A stretch of 64,000 bases of DNA, taken from Algoriphagus halophilus. Its GTDB lineage: Bacteria > Bacteroidota > Bacteroidia > Cytophagales > Cyclobacteriaceae. Shown one piece after another: positions 34,569-44,977 of the stretch. Location: contig NZ_FSRC01000001.1 of NCBI RefSeq assembly GCF_900129785.1, positions 1,550,001 through 1,614,000 on the forward strand. The letters are read 5' to 3'. The notes beneath the pieces are model-generated. The model searched no databases. It was not told where the DNA came from and saw nothing but the letters and a program-made list of their open reading frames with translations. The translations under genes and the position numbers were made by a program. Within the stretch, counting starts at the first letter, position 1. Every line of letters starts with the position of its first letter.

Positions 34569-37046
34569 ATGATCCGCAACCTTCTTTTTTTATTCACCTT
34601 CCTGTTATTTTCTGAAGCCTCTGCACAATTTATTGTCCAAGGTAAGGTCACTGATGCTGAAACAGGGGATCCCATTCCATTCGCCTCTGTACTCTTAAAA
34701 GGGACTACTTTGGGGATGAATACAGATTTTGAAGGGAACTATTCATTGAGTGCGAAATCATTGCCTGATAGCATTGTGGTGAGCTACATAGGATATTTGA
34801 CTCAATCCAAACCCCTATCAAATCAAGCGGAACAAACCTTGAATTTCCAGTTGAGGCCAAGTGATTTTCAATTGGAGGCTTTTGTTTTTGAGGCTGGGGA
34901 AAACCCGGCATTTGAGATTATCCGGAAGGCAGTAGCAAAGAAAAAAGAATTTGATAAACGTTCCCTAACGGCTTATGAAACAAAAAACTATACCAAGATC
35001 GAGATTGATATAGACCATGTAGCAGAAGAGTTTGCACAACGAAAGTCAGTTCGTAAAGTCACCGCAGTTTTGGATAGTATCAAGCAGCTGACCAATGATG
35101 AAGGAGAGAAAATCTTACCGATATTTTTCTCCGAAACCCTCTCTAAATTTTATTATCGAAACAATCCCGAATTACGAAAAGAAATCGTGGAGAAGTCCCG
35201 AGTGACCGGAGTAGGGATTACAGATGGATCCACCACTTCTCAGATTACCGGTTCGGTGTTTCAAGAGTATAATTTTTACAAAAACTGGTTGAGTATCCTG
35301 GAAAAGGACTTTGTTTCTCCCATTGCGGATGGGTGGAAAGCCTTCTACGACTATGATCTAATGGATTCGGTCTTGGTGGGACAGGACAGTTGTTATATGT
35401 TGCAGGTGTATCCAAGGAGGGAACAGGATCTGGCTTTCAGCGGAACCATTTGGATCAATAAGGAAACGTATGCACTCAAGCAGGTCGACCTGACGATCCC
35501 AAAAGAAACAAATCTAAACTTTGTGGAGCGGATCAAGATTCAGCAGGAATTGGTTCCAACTCCTCCTGGACCATTGATTCCTTCTAAAAGTAGAATCCAA
35601 ATTAAAATAGGGCAGGTGACTCCCAAAACTGCTGGCCTGTTAGCCAAATTTTATACTTCCTCCGACAGTTTAAAATTAAATGATCCTGCACCCACTTCGT
35701 TTTTTAATCAAGCAGTAGTGTTAAAGCCAGATTTCAACACGGGAAATGAAGAATTTTGGAGGGCCAATCGTCAAGATCCATTGAGTTCGGAAGAATTGGC
35801 GGTTTTGCAAATGGTGGATACGCTCAAAAGAATTCCAGTTATCCGTTTTTATACTGAAGGACTGAAGTTTTTTGCTACGGGGTATTTGCCTGTAGGTAAA
35901 ATGGATTTGGGTCCTTGGCCAGGTTTTTTCAACTACAATAATGTGGAAGGGATACGATTAGGGGTTGGCGGCAGAACCAACCTAAAATTCTCTAATAAGT
36001 GGTTGTTACAGGGATATTTGGCCTATGGTTTTAAAGATGAACGATTTAAATACACCGGATCTGTAACCCGGGTTTTGGATCGAAACCGATGGACCACCAT
36101 GCGTTTGGGCTCCCAGCGGGAAATAGAGCAGGTAGGATTGGAAATTGCGAGTTTGGAAGGGAATAGTATTTTCCTTGCTGCAAGTAGGTTTGGTACGCTT
36201 AGACGTGCATACATGAGTACCAAACATGAATTGAATTTCCAGCGGGAGTTTTTCAAAGGGTTTTTATTCAGCGCTGCTGTCAATGTGGCTCAGTTTGAAC
36301 CCTTGTATGATTTCTATTATTTGGATAAAGATACTCGGGATTACCGATCAAGATTTGAGACGACTGAAGCAAGATTTGCCCTTCGTTATGGAAGGGATGA
36401 AATCGTCATCATCAATGATAACGAGCGGGTTTCATTTGGACCTTCCAAATGGCCAATAGTCCAATTGAATTATGCCAGAGGGTTGAGATGGCTGGGAGGG
36501 GATATCACCTACGACAAACTGAGTTTTTACCTATATCAGCGTCTTAATATGGGGATGCTAGGGGTTTCAAGATATGAACTGGATGCAGGAAAGGTCTTTG
36601 GAGAAGTACCCTATCCCATTTTGAAAAACCATTTGGGTAATGAGACCCTGTTTTATACTTCAGCGGCCTTCAATACCATGAATTTAAATGAATTTGCCTC
36701 AGATCAGTATTTGAGTTTACGGTACCGACACTTTTTTGAAGGGTTTCTATTGAATAAGATTCCATTGATTAAAAAATTGAAATGGAGAGCAGTGGCTAAT
36801 GCTAATTTCTTGTATGGATCTGTACAGGATAAAAACGTGGAGAATAGCCCAAACAGGGATCCAAATGGGAATCCACTGGAAACCTTTGGGAGTTTGGACC
36901 CTTATGTTCCATACGTAGAATTGGGGTATGGAATCGAAAATATTTTCAAGTTTTTCAGGGTGGATTTCTTTCATAGAATGACCTATTTGGATAATCCTGA
37001 AGCGAAGCCTTTTGCAGTGAAAATAAGTGCTCAGATAATTCTTTAA
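34569..37046 (+). CDS. Outer-membrane DUF5686 protein with carboxypeptidase-regulatory-like domain
   Basis: Start at 34569 gives 825 residues with a signal peptide (MIRNLLFLFTFLLFSEASAQ); the 22 upstream codons precede no signal and are rejected. Residues ~20-105 are a carboxypeptidase-regulatory-like domain (GKVTDAETGDPIPFASVLLK), followed by the DUF5686 region and a C-terminal part rich in aromatic amphipathic strands ending KISAQIIL, typical of a beta-barrel. Inferred outer-membrane protein of unknown cargo. A beta-propeller lipoprotein gene follows after 41 bp. Confidence 0.88.
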   Translation: MIRNLLFLFTFLLFSEASAQFIVQGKVTDAETGDPIPFASVLLKGTTLGMNTDFEGNYSLSAKSLPDSIVVSYIGYLTQSKPLSNQAEQTLNFQLRPSDFQLEAFVFEAGENPAFEIIRKAVAKKKEFDKRSLTAYETKNYTKIEIDIDHVAEEFAQRKSVRKVTAVLDSIKQLTNDEGEKILPIFFSETLSKFYYRNNPELRKEIVEKSRVTGVGITDGSTTSQITGSVFQEYNFYKNWLSILEKDFVSPIADGWKAFYDYDLMDSVLVGQDSCYMLQVYPRREQDLAFSGTIWINKETYALKQVDLTIPKETNLNFVERIKIQQELVPTPPGPLIPSKSRIQIKIGQVTPKTAGLLAKFYTSSDSLKLNDPAPTSFFNQAVVLKPDFNTGNEEFWRANRQDPLSSEELAVLQMVDTLKRIPVIRFYTEGLKFFATGYLPVGKMDLGPWPGFFNYNNVEGIRLGVGGRTNLKFSNKWLLQGYLAYGFKDERFKYTGSVTRVLDRNRWTTMRLGSQREIEQVGLEIASLEGNSIFLAASRFGTLRRAYMSTKHELNFQREFFKGFLFSAAVNVAQFEPLYDFYYLDKDTRDYRSRFETTEARFALRYGRDEIVIINDNERVSFGPSKWPIVQLNYARGLRWLGGDITYDKLSFYLYQRLNMGMLGVSRYELDAGKVFGEVPYPILKNHLGNETLFYTSAAFNTMNLNEFASDQYLSLRYRHFFEGFLLNKIPLIKKLKWRAVANANFLYGSVQDKNVENSPNRDPNGNPLETFGSLDPYVPYVELGYGIENIFKFFRVDFFHRMTYLDNPEAKPFAVKISAQIIL

Positions 37047-37087
37047 TCCTCATTGTTTAGATATAGTTCATTGACTATTTTTATAGT

Positions 37088-38317
37088 ATGAATAGCTTTT
37101 GTCAACTGTCCATTTACTTCTTAAGTGGATTGATTTTTTATTCCTGTTCTACTGCTAAAACTTCGGAAAATTCAGTATCGATTGATGATCTGGAAGTCAT
37201 TAAAATAAACCTTTCTGAAGCTAGAAAAGGGAAACTTTCTGAATTTTTTGAGCCTATGATAGAATATATATGGCTGAAAGATGATTCTGAAGATGCCCAA
37301 TTGAGCGCTGGATTACACAAGATTCATTTTTATAAAGACAAAATTCTGACTTTGGATATTTATGGCTGCCATTGTATCAAGGTCTTTGATAAATCTGGTC
37401 AATACCTCTCAAAAATCCGAGCATATGGAGAAGGTCCAGGGAAATATTTAGACCTGGATAATTTTATGGTTGTCAATGACGAAGTTTTAGTTATGGGGGT
37501 TTACCCTCCAAAATTGATTTGGTTTTCTTTGGAAGGTGATTTTTTGAGAGAAGAAAAATTAAAGAGTAATATTACTGCAGGTGTTTTTTTGGATTCTTTG
37601 GAACGCTATCATTTTTCAAGTTCTCCTTATAGGACCGAAAAATACATTGTCCATGGGATGAATTCAGATTTTAGGGATACAACAAATTACTTCCCAACTA
37701 TTGAGGGACGATATTATGGGGATTTTTCAGGTCGTAATAATTATATTCTATCAGGAGAAGACAAGTATTTTACACTTGCATTTCAAGACACTGTTTTTAA
37801 ACTTAAAGGAGATAATTATATTCCCAAATTAGTTTTTGATTTTGGAAAATATCGTCAGGATTTAGAGGAGTTTAAAAGAAAATTGGATGAGGTAGATCCT
37901 ATGGTAAGATTAGACTTCTTGAATAAAAAATCAAAACTCTATTTTGTGCCTAACTCATCTTTGATCCTATCTGAGAAATATTTTTTTAGCTCTTTTATGT
38001 ATGAGGGAATATCTTTCAATGTTTTTTATGATCGAAAAAAACAGGAAACAACGGTGTGGAATTGGGGAATAGAAAATGATCTAGATGAAGGATATAATCC
38101 TTATACTATCCAAAGTGTTTTTGATGAAGGCAGGCATGCCGGTTTGAGGATATCTGGTGTTGAACTTTTTGACATGTTGGAAATGAAAAGAGAAGAACTC
38201 GGGAATGAAGCCTTTGAAAATTATATCCAAGGAAAAGGGAAAAGGTTTGCTGAAGTGGCTACTGCTGCCAAAGAATCTGAAAATCCTGTATTAATTATTT
38301 ATACTGTGAAGAAATAA
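37088..38317 (+). CDS. 6-bladed beta-propeller lipoprotein
   Basis: A 409-residue lipoprotein (lipobox FYSC, Cys20). The mature part matches the Bacteroidota 6-bladed beta-propeller family (PF17170-type): IEYIWLKDD, a KILTLDIYGCHCIKVFDKSG blade, and the diagnostic GEGPGKYLDLDNF. Members are surface lipoproteins of unknown ligand. It may be co-transcribed with the DUF5686 gene 41 bp upstream. No terminator was seen after it. Confidence 0.85.
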   Translation: MNSFCQLSIYFLSGLIFYSCSTAKTSENSVSIDDLEVIKINLSEARKGKLSEFFEPMIEYIWLKDDSEDAQLSAGLHKIHFYKDKILTLDIYGCHCIKVFDKSGQYLSKIRAYGEGPGKYLDLDNFMVVNDEVLVMGVYPPKLIWFSLEGDFLREEKLKSNITAGVFLDSLERYHFSSSPYRTEKYIVHGMNSDFRDTTNYFPTIEGRYYGDFSGRNNYILSGEDKYFTLAFQDTVFKLKGDNYIPKLVFDFGKYRQDLEEFKRKLDEVDPMVRLDFLNKKSKLYFVPNSSLILSEKYFFSSFMYEGISFNVFYDRKKQETTVWNWGIENDLDEGYNPYTIQSVFDEGRHAGLRISGVELFDMLEMKREELGNEAFENYIQGKGKRFAEVATAAKESENPVLIIYTVKK

Positions 38318-38350
38318 GCATTCTTTTTTGGATTCCCTTCCATTATATTT

Positions 38351-38379
38351 TTTGGTTGCACCTGCTATTTGCATATTTG
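38351..38379 (+). promoter_or_regulatory. thrS: Candidate thrS promoter
   Basis: TTTG (38351-38354), 17 bp, then CATATTTG (38372-38379), one mismatch from the Bacteroidota -7 consensus TAnnTTTG. It is 46 bp before the thrS start. Confidence 0.4.
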
Positions 38380-38425
38380 CATCTTAAACCAAATGCCCTC
38401 TTGTATGGGTAGAGAATAAATACAC

Positions 38426-40390
38426 ATGTCACAACAAATCAACATTACCCTTCCGGATGGCTCCGTGAAGGTGTTTGAAAAAGGAACATCAGGACTACAG
38501 ATTGCTGCCAGTATCAGCGAGGGTTTAGCCAGAAATGTTCTAGCTGCAAAAGTAAATGGTCAAGTTTGGGATGCCACTAGACCTATCAATCAGGATTCCA
38601 GCATCCAACTATTGACCTGGAATGACTTAGAAGGAAAAAATACTTTTTGGCATTCTTCCGCCCACTTGTTGGCCGAAGCATTGGAAGCACTCTATCCAGG
38701 AATCAAATTCGGAATCGGTCCTCCGATCGAAACCGGTTTTTACTATGATGTGGATTTCGGAGATAAAACCTTGGATGGTGCAGAATTGGAAACCATTGAG
38801 AAAAAGATGGTGGAGCTGGCCAGACAAAAGAATGAATATGTTCGAAAGGATATTTCCAAGGCTGATGCGGTAAGTTATTACCAAGAAAAGGGAGACGAGT
38901 ACAAACTGGACCTTTTGGAAGGCTTGGAAGATGGTACCATTACTTTCTACCAGCAGGGTAATTTCACAGATCTTTGTAGAGGACCTCATATTCCTAATAC
39001 TGGTTTTATCAAAGCGGTAAAGCTGACCAATATTGCTGGAGCCTACTGGAGAGGGGATGAAAACCGTAAAATGCTCACTCGTATTTATGGAGTGACTTTT
39101 CCAAAAGCCAAGGAACTTCAGGAATATTTGACCCTATTGGAAGAAGCTAAAAAGCGAGACCATAGAAAGCTTGGAAGAGAATTGGAATTATTTACTTTCT
39201 CTGAAAAAGTAGGCATGGGATTACCACTATGGTTGCCAAAGGGAACTTTATTGCGTGAACGATTGATTAATTTCATGAAGAAGGCGCAGGATAAATCCGG
39301 TTACCAACAAGTGACTACGCCTCATATTGGCCATAAGGTTTTGTATGAGACTTCTGGACATTATGAGAAGTATGGAAAAGATTCTTTCCAGCCAATAACT
39401 ACTCCACACGAAGGAGAGGAGTTTTTGCTGAAACCCATGAACTGTCCCCATCACTGCGAGATTTATAAGCATAAGCCGCATTCCTATAAAGAATTACCAA
39501 TTCGTTATGCGGAATTTGGAACAGTTTATAGATACGAGCAAAGTGGTGAATTGCACGGATTGACCCGTGTAAGAGGCTTTACTCAAGATGATGCCCATAT
39601 TTTCTGTAGACCCGATCAGGTAAAAGATGAGTTCATCAAAGTCATTGATTTGGTGTTGTATGTATTCAATGCATTAGGCTTTGAAGACTATACTGCTCAA
39701 ATTTCATTGAGAGATCCCGTAAATCCTTCCAAATATATTGGAGGAGATGAAGCTTGGAATAAAGCAGAATCAGCGATTATTGAAGCAGCTGCTGAAAAAG
39801 GATTAGAAACTGTCACTGAATTGGGAGAAGCAGCGTTTTATGGCCCTAAACTTGATTTTATGGTCAAAGATGCCTTGGGTAGAAAATGGCAGTTGGGAAC
39901 TATCCAGGTAGATTATCAGTTGCCAGAACGTTTCCAATTGGAATATATTGGGTCGGATAATCAAAAGCATAGACCGGTGATGATCCACAGAGCACCATTT
40001 GGTTCTTTGGAGAGATTTGTTGCCGTTTTAATAGAACATTGTGCGGGTAATTTCCCATTATGGCTTGCTCCTGAGCAAATTAATATTTTGCCTATTTCTG
40101 AGAAGTATGTAGATTATGCTGAGGAAATCAAGAATATCTTGGATGAAGCAGGAATTACTGGTTCAATTGATAATCGTGATGAGAAAATCGGTCGAAAGAT
40201 TCGTGATTCTGAGGTGAAAAAAGTGCCGTTTATGTTAATTGTAGGTGAAAAAGAGAAGGAGGAGCGGAAACTTTCAGTGAGGAAACATGGTCAGGGTGAC
40301 CTGGGTAACTACTCTCCGGAGGAGTTTATTAATTATTTTCAGGGAATAATTTCTTCAGCTTTAAGCAGATCAGAAACAGCTAATAATTGA
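38426..40390 (+). CDS. thrS: Threonine--tRNA ligase
   Basis: The 654-residue product has the full ThrRS layout: N-terminal TGS domain (about 1-62), editing domain with [11 protein letters not shown], class II catalytic core ([10 protein letters not shown] zinc-binding Cys and the motif 2 region [21 protein letters not shown]) and C-terminal anticodon-binding domain ([11 protein letters not shown]). It charges tRNA-Thr and edits Ser-tRNA-Thr. First gene of thrS-infC-rpmI-rplT, the usual order. No T-box or other leader was recognised in the 108-bp upstream gap. Confidence 0.98.
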   Translation: MSQQINITLPDGSVKVFEKGTSGLQIAASISEGLARNVLAAKVNGQVWDATRPINQDSSIQLLTWNDLEGKNTFWHSSAHLLAEALEALYPGIKFGIGPPIETGFYYDVDFGDKTLDGAELETIEKKMVELARQKNEYVRKDISKADAVSYYQEKGDEYKLDLLEGLEDGTITFYQQGNFTDLCRGPHIPNTGFIKAVKLTNIAGAYWRGDENRKMLTRIYGVTFPKAKELQEYLTLLEEAKKRDHRKLGRELELFTFSEKVGMGLPLWLPKGTLLRERLINFMKKAQDKSGYQQVTTPHIGHKVLYETSGHYEKYGKDSFQPITTPHEGEEFLLKPMNCPHHCEIYKHKPHSYKELPIRYAEFGTVYRYEQSGELHGLTRVRGFTQDDAHIFCRPDQVKDEFIKVIDLVLYVFNALGFEDYTAQISLRDPVNPSKYIGGDEAWNKAESAIIEAAAEKGLETVTELGEAAFYGPKLDFMVKDALGRKWQLGTIQVDYQLPERFQLEYIGSDNQKHRPVMIHRAPFGSLERFVAVLIEHCAGNFPLWLAPEQINILPISEKYVDYAEEIKNILDEAGITGSIDNRDEKIGRKIRDSEVKKVPFMLIVGEKEKEERKLSVRKHGQGDLGNYSPEEFINYFQGIISSALSRSETANN

Positions 40391-40396
40391 TTGTGC

Positions 40397-40427
40397 TTTT
40401 CTTAATTAGAAATATTTCCGATATTTG
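40397..40427 (+). promoter_or_regulatory. infC: Candidate internal promoter before infC
   Basis: TTTT (40397-40400), exactly 19 bp, then GATATTTG (40420-40427), one mismatch from TAnnTTTG. It lies in the 69-bp gap between thrS and infC and would let IF3 and the ribosomal proteins be made independently of thrS. Confidence 0.4.
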
Positions 40428-40459
40428 CAGGCAATTTCATAAAAACAACCTAATCAAAC

Positions 40460-41014
40460 TTGAGAAACAATAGACAACCGTATAGAGGTAGACAAGAAGA
40501 ACCTTATAAAGTAAACCAGAAAATCAGAGCTCGTGAAGTAAGAGTTGTTGGTGAATTCGTAGAGGGCGGCAATGCGCTGCTACCCACTGACAAAGCAATT
40601 AAACTGGCTCAGGAAAATGACCTGGACCTTGTAGAGATTTCTCCTAATGTTGATCCTCCCGTTTGTAAGATTCTTGATTACGCAAAGTTTAAGTACGAGC
40701 AGAAAAAGAAACAAAAGGAAATCAAGGCCAATGCAGCGAAGGTTGTTTTGAAAGAAATTAGATTCGGTCCTAATACGGATGAACATGACTTTAATTTCAA
40801 AGTAAAGCATGCGATCAACTTCCTGAAAGAAGGAGCAAAAGTAAAGGCTTACGTGCATTTCGTAGGTCGTACGATTGTTTTCAAGGAAAGAGGAGAGATG
40901 CTTTTATTGAAATTTGTTCAAGCTCTGGAAGAATATGGGGCGGTAGAGCAACTTCCTAAGATGGAAGGAAAGCGTATGAACATCTTTATTGCACCGAAGG
41001 CAGGAAAGAAATAA
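40460..41014 (+). CDS. infC: Translation initiation factor IF-3
   Basis: A 184-residue IF3. N-domain [19 protein letters not shown], linker [13 protein letters not shown]-domain [20 protein letters not shown] and [11 protein letters not shown]. The only usable start is TTG at 40460: an in-frame TAA lies 9 bp upstream and no ATG occurs before the conserved N-domain. A rare start fits the known rule that IF3 represses its own mRNA by rejecting non-AUG codons, as with AUU in E. coli; applying it here is inference. Located 26 bp before rpmI. Confidence 0.97.
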   Translation: MRNNRQPYRGRQEEPYKVNQKIRAREVRVVGEFVEGGNALLPTDKAIKLAQENDLDLVEISPNVDPPVCKILDYAKFKYEQKKKQKEIKANAAKVVLKEIRFGPNTDEHDFNFKVKHAINFLKEGAKVKAYVHFVGRTIVFKERGEMLLLKFVQALEEYGAVEQLPKMEGKRMNIFIAPKAGKK

Positions 41015-41039
41015 ATTTCAACTAAATAAATACAGCAAA

Positions 41040-41234
41040 ATGCCAAAAGTAAAAACCAAATCAAGTGCAAAGAAGAGGTTCGCTTTAACGGGAACCGGCA
41101 AGATCAAAAGGAAACACGCTTTCAAAAGCCACATCCTTACCAAGAAATCTACTAAAAGAAAGAGAGAATTAACCAAAACTGGTCTAGTTCATACTTCTGA
41201 CGAAGGTAGAGTAAAAGACATGTTGAGAATCTGA
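41040..41234 (+). CDS. rpmI: 50S ribosomal protein L35
   Basis: A 64-residue, very basic protein starting [14 protein letters not shown], the L35 signature, with [17 protein letters not shown]. The ATG at 41040 is chosen over an upstream in-frame extension of 17 codons that overlaps infC and has no similarity to L35. Part of the large subunit. Confidence 0.97.
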   Translation: MPKVKTKSSAKKRFALTGTGKIKRKHAFKSHILTKKSTKRKRELTKTGLVHTSDEGRVKDMLRI

Positions 41235-41338
41235 TCAACCTGTTTCATTAATTAATTAAGGTTTATTTATTCACCAGACACTTTGGTACACAAGATCTCA
41301 GGTAAACTGGGACACCAAGCGTCAAAAAACAAAAAACT

Positions 41339-41683
41339 ATGCCTAGATCAGTAAACGCGGTAGCGTCAAGAGCAAGAAGAAAAAAAGTGCTAAAGGCCAC
41401 TAGAGGTTATTTCGGAAGAGGTAGCAACGTTTGGACTGTAGCCAAAAACAAGTACGAGAAAGGACTTCAGTACGCTTACAGAGACCGTAAAGCGAAGAAA
41501 AGAGAATTCAGAGCATTATGGATTCAGCGTATCAACGCCGGTGCTAGAGAGCACGGTGTGTCTTACTCTCAATTAATGGGATTATTGAAGAAAGCAGAAA
41601 TCGAATTGAACCGTAAGGTTCTAGCTGATTTAGCTATGAATCACCCAGAAGCATTTAAAGCTGTAGTTGAAAGAGTAAAATAA
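41339..41683 (+). CDS. rplT: 50S ribosomal protein L20
   Basis: A 114-residue protein with the L20 patterns [27 protein letters not shown] and [20 protein letters not shown]. It is an early-binding 23S rRNA protein and in other bacteria represses its own operon by binding mRNA. The 104-bp spacer after rpmI contains a GTACACAAG...GACACCAAG stretch that might form such a leader, but this was not established. A strong terminator follows. Confidence 0.98.
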   Translation: MPRSVNAVASRARRKKVLKATRGYFGRGSNVWTVAKNKYEKGLQYAYRDRKAKKREFRALWIQRINAGAREHGVSYSQLMGLLKKAEIELNRKVLADLAMNHPEAFKAVVERVK

Positions 41684-41706
41684 GGTCGCACTATCTTATT
41701 TTGCAG

Positions 41707-41734
41707 AAGCCTTCCCTCGGGAAGGCTTTTTTTT
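41707..41734 (+). terminator. Terminator of the thrS-rplT cluster
   Basis: Stem AAGCCTTCCC/GGAAGGCTT with a short TCG loop, then eight T. About 25 bp after rplT. Confidence 0.92.
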
Positions 41735-41801
41735 GTTGACTGCCAGCTAATTATTGACATTTTTTTTACCTTTTGGTTGTTGGTACTTACATGAATACCC
41801 T

Positions 41802-43433
41802 ATGAACCCAAGGCCTTATTGCTTTTTTTTCCTGTTTTTTCTCGTTACTCAACTTTTGGTTGCCCAGACGAAAATTTTTGATCGCTTTGAAAAAGGATTC
41901 ATAAGCTCCAAAAGCTATGAAAATCCACTATATGAAGTCAATTCTTTCGAAATTACGTTTACCTCTCCATCAGGAAGGAAAAAGACGGTCAGAGGCTTTT
42001 GGGATGGAGATAACAAATGGAAAGTTCGGTTTATGCCGGATGAACTTGGACTATGGACTTTTGAAAGTTCCTCCTCAGATCAGAGCAATTCAGGTTTGCA
42101 TGGAATAAAAGGAGAATTTGATTGTGTGGAGAATGACAGTGAACTTGATCTATTCCAAAAGGGCCCCATCATTCATCAAAAGGGATCCTATCATTTAAGT
42201 CATTTGAATGGGTTCCCATTTTTTTGGACTGCAGGTACTGCTTGGAATGGCGCATTAAAATCCACGGATGAAGAATGGGATTTTTACCTGAATCACCGGG
42301 TCACTCACCACTACAATACGATCCAATTGGTAACTACCCAATGGAGAGGAGGAACCACCAATGCAGAAGGAGAGGTTGCGTTTACAGGATCAGGAAGGAT
42401 CATCCTAAACCCAACATTCTTTCAAAGAATTGACCAGAAAATTGAGGAAGCCAACCAAAAAGGGTTGTTGGTGTCCCCTGTGGTTTTATGGGCCTTGCCT
42501 TTTGGGCAGGGAACTGAGTTTAGTCCTGGTTATTATCTACCCATCCGGGAAGCGGTTTTATTGGCGAAATATATTGTTGCCAGGTATCAGGGAAATCATG
42601 TGGTATGGAACCTGGGAGGAGATGGGAAGTATTATGGGGATCTGGAAGACCGCTGGAAAACAATCGGAGCTGCGGTTTTTGGAGAAGGAAAGCATCAGGG
42701 ATTAGTCACCCTTCACCCGCATGGGACTTCCTGGATTGGGGACCTGTATGAGGATCAGGCTTGGTATGGACTGTATACCTATCAATCTTCTCATTCAAAA
42801 GCCCAGAATACTGTGGATTGGATCACGAAAGGACCTGTTTCTGAACATTGGTCAATGTTAAGGCCTTTGCCTTTTATCAACACCGAGCCTCTTTATGAGG
42901 AAATTCGTGCGGATGCCACAGCTCAGGATCTTCGGAATGCATGGTATTGGAGTATTTTCTCTGCACCTGTGGCAGGTATTACCTATGGAGCCAATGGGAT
43001 TTGGCCTTGGCTGAGAGAGGGGGAGGACATCGAAAACCATGGACCTTCTGGAAAAGTCAGTCGTTGGAAAGAAAGTTTGGAGTTAGATGGAAGCATTCAG
43101 ATGGGATATTTGTATGAATTTTTCAATGGATTGGAATGGTGGCGTTTGAAGCCTGCATCCAATTTATTAAGGGATCAGCCAGGGGACAGCACATTTAATC
43201 AATTTGTAAGTATTCTTTCGGATGCTGACCAATCTATGGTTTTGGTTTATACACCGGTTCGACAATCATTTCATTTTTTCCCATTATCTGGCACTACTTA
43301 TCAGGCAAAATGGTTCGACCCCAAATCCAATAAATACTTGGACTTAGGCAGCGTGTCAGGAATGGGGGATTTGGAATTTGAAAGTCCCTTTGAAGAAGAT
43401 GCCATATTGGTTTTGGAGAAAAAGAGGGATTGA
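41802..43433 (+). CDS. Secreted DUF5060/DUF4038 glycosidase-like protein
   Basis: Start at 41802 yields 543 residues with a signal peptide (MNPRPYCFFFLFFLVTQLLVAQ); the 16 codons upstream are rejected. Residues ~25-110 are a DUF5060 beta-sandwich (RFEKGFISSKSYENPLYEVN), then a DUF4038 TIM barrel (apiosidase-like fold) with PFFWTAGTAWNG, YNTIQLV, VVWNLGGDGKY and INTEPLYE, where the conserved Glu/Asp are catalytic candidates. A C-terminal beta-sandwich follows. Predicted endoglycosidase on plant or algal polysaccharide; the exact family and substrate are uncertain. Confidence 0.82.
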   Translation: MNPRPYCFFFLFFLVTQLLVAQTKIFDRFEKGFISSKSYENPLYEVNSFEITFTSPSGRKKTVRGFWDGDNKWKVRFMPDELGLWTFESSSSDQSNSGLHGIKGEFDCVENDSELDLFQKGPIIHQKGSYHLSHLNGFPFFWTAGTAWNGALKSTDEEWDFYLNHRVTHHYNTIQLVTTQWRGGTTNAEGEVAFTGSGRIILNPTFFQRIDQKIEEANQKGLLVSPVVLWALPFGQGTEFSPGYYLPIREAVLLAKYIVARYQGNHVVWNLGGDGKYYGDLEDRWKTIGAAVFGEGKHQGLVTLHPHGTSWIGDLYEDQAWYGLYTYQSSHSKAQNTVDWITKGPVSEHWSMLRPLPFINTEPLYEEIRADATAQDLRNAWYWSIFSAPVAGITYGANGIWPWLREGEDIENHGPSGKVSRWKESLELDGSIQMGYLYEFFNGLEWWRLKPASNLLRDQPGDSTFNQFVSILSDADQSMVLVYTPVRQSFHFFPLSGTTYQAKWFDPKSNKYLDLGSVSGMGDLEFESPFEEDAILVLEKKRD

Positions 43434-43444
43434 TTCTACAGGAT

Positions 43445-44764
43445 TCAGAATAGCTGAAGAATACCATACAGGGAAACAAGTCCTATGGATAGAACACTTA
43501 TCCAAAACATGAATTGAGAGAAAGGGCCCGATGCCAATTGTAATGGTTGGTTTTTCAATTGAAAATGAACGGCAGCATAGACTACCAACAATAATAGTAC
43601 GGAACCTATCACCCCTCCAAAAAGAACCATAAATGCGGGAAGCTTGACAAAAACAAACGTAAAGGCCCACAACAAAGGAAAAACCCATGCTAATAGGGCC
43701 ACCCATTTTTTACGCTCTTTTAGGTTATGCCAATTGATCCAACCTAATTCACCAAAAATATCAGGAAACAAACGGGTCCAATAAGCAAGCGTGGCAAACA
43801 CACTGGAATAAAGCACAAAGAATGCCCCTGTGAGGTAGGCAAATCGAGCATTTTCTCCTAACGTTTGCGTGTAGATAGCAGCTAGGGTTTCGATTAATTC
43901 ATTCCCGGAAGGAATAAGCTCATTTCCATGAAGAATAGCTGCACCCAATAAATAAAATGAAGCTGTAACGAGGGTGTAAATTACCATTGCTACAAAAGCA
44001 TCCAGATACATGATCTTGATCCAAGCTGTTGCTCTAGATTTCCATGCTTTACTGCCATCATTTTCTCCAGTGTAGGTGGCATACCCTTTTTCTAAGCACC
44101 AATAAGTATAGGCTATTATTTCATCGCTGGCGACACCGGTTATACCAAATGCCCCAATGGCCACAAAAATCAAATGAGGTGGCAATTCAAAATGAAGTCC
44201 TGAAAGAATATCTCCCAAAGAAAAACTATAAGGGCTGAAGTTGACAGCGATCAGTGAGGCAAGAGTGAAGAGCGTAAACGCAAAAACTAACAAAATGGAA
44301 GTTCGCTCTACTACATAATAGTAGTTTTTAAAAATTAAAAGGCTGGTAATCAATCCCAGAATAAATACCACCAAGTAAGGTGAGAGGTATGGAAAAAGCA
44401 TATTGAGTGCGATGGCGGCTCCACCTATCATTCCTCCGACCTGAACAATTTTAAAAAGTGTCAATACAAACGTGCCCCAGATAGCCCAGTTCTTAGGGCC
44501 TGGTAAGCTGGCAAATGAAACCATAAGCGGTTTACCTGTGATGATGGCATTTTTCCCGAATTCCAGTTGGATAGCAACTTTCACCAGACAACTCACTAAA
44601 ATTACCCAAAAGGTGATGAAACCACCTTCTGCCCCAAGAACGGTAGTTGCTATTAGTTCTCCAGAGCCTACAATGGATGCGGAAAGTATAAATCCAGGGC
44701 CTAGAAATTTTATTTTTTCGAAAAGTAGGCTAGGTGGGTCTTTTATTTCGGGAGATGTCATCAA
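43445..44764 (-). CDS. Nramp-fold transporter lacking the canonical metal-binding motif
   Basis: A 439-residue protein with about eleven hydrophobic segments and an Nramp/SLC11 layout (FLGPGFILSASIVGSGELIATT in helix 1, GAFGITGVASDEIIAYTYWC in helix 6). Canonical Nramps have DPGN in helix 1 and A/MPH in helix 6 as metal ligands; here the positions read IVGSGE and ITGVAS. Databases often call such proteins Nramp family, but Mn or Fe transport is doubtful. Convergent with the DUF4038 gene, 11 bp between stops. Substrate unknown. Confidence 0.8.
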   Translation of the reverse strand: MMTSPEIKDPPSLLFEKIKFLGPGFILSASIVGSGELIATTVLGAEGGFITFWVILVSCLVKVAIQLEFGKNAIITGKPLMVSFASLPGPKNWAIWGTFVLTLFKIVQVGGMIGGAAIALNMLFPYLSPYLVVFILGLITSLLIFKNYYYVVERTSILLVFAFTLFTLASLIAVNFSPYSFSLGDILSGLHFELPPHLIFVAIGAFGITGVASDEIIAYTYWCLEKGYATYTGENDGSKAWKSRATAWIKIMYLDAFVAMVIYTLVTASFYLLGAAILHGNELIPSGNELIETLAAIYTQTLGENARFAYLTGAFFVLYSSVFATLAYWTRLFPDIFGELGWINWHNLKERKKWVALLAWVFPLLWAFTFVFVKLPAFMVLFGGVIGSVLLLLVVYAAVHFQLKNQPLQLASGPFSQFMFWISVLSIGLVSLYGILQLF

Positions 44765-44945
44765 ATAAAAATAGGAAAATTATTCCTAGAAAGTTTCCTG
44801 GTCAAAAGTTCTGGCTTTTCGTGATCAACTCCTCAAAGAAATTCGAATCAGAAAAGACGAAATGGAAGATGATTTAGCTCCCCGTAGGTTGTACCGGATG
44901 ATTGTGAAAAAAGTATTTAACCACAAATTGTTCCATCGGATAAAA

Positions 44946-44977
44946 ATAAAAAAGGCTTCCATTTCTGAAAGCCTTTG
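44946..44977 (-). terminator. Terminator of tRNA-Met gene
   Basis: On the minus strand AAAGGCTT...AAGCCTTT stem followed by TTTTTTATTTTTATCC, directly after the tRNA 3' end. Confidence 0.85.
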
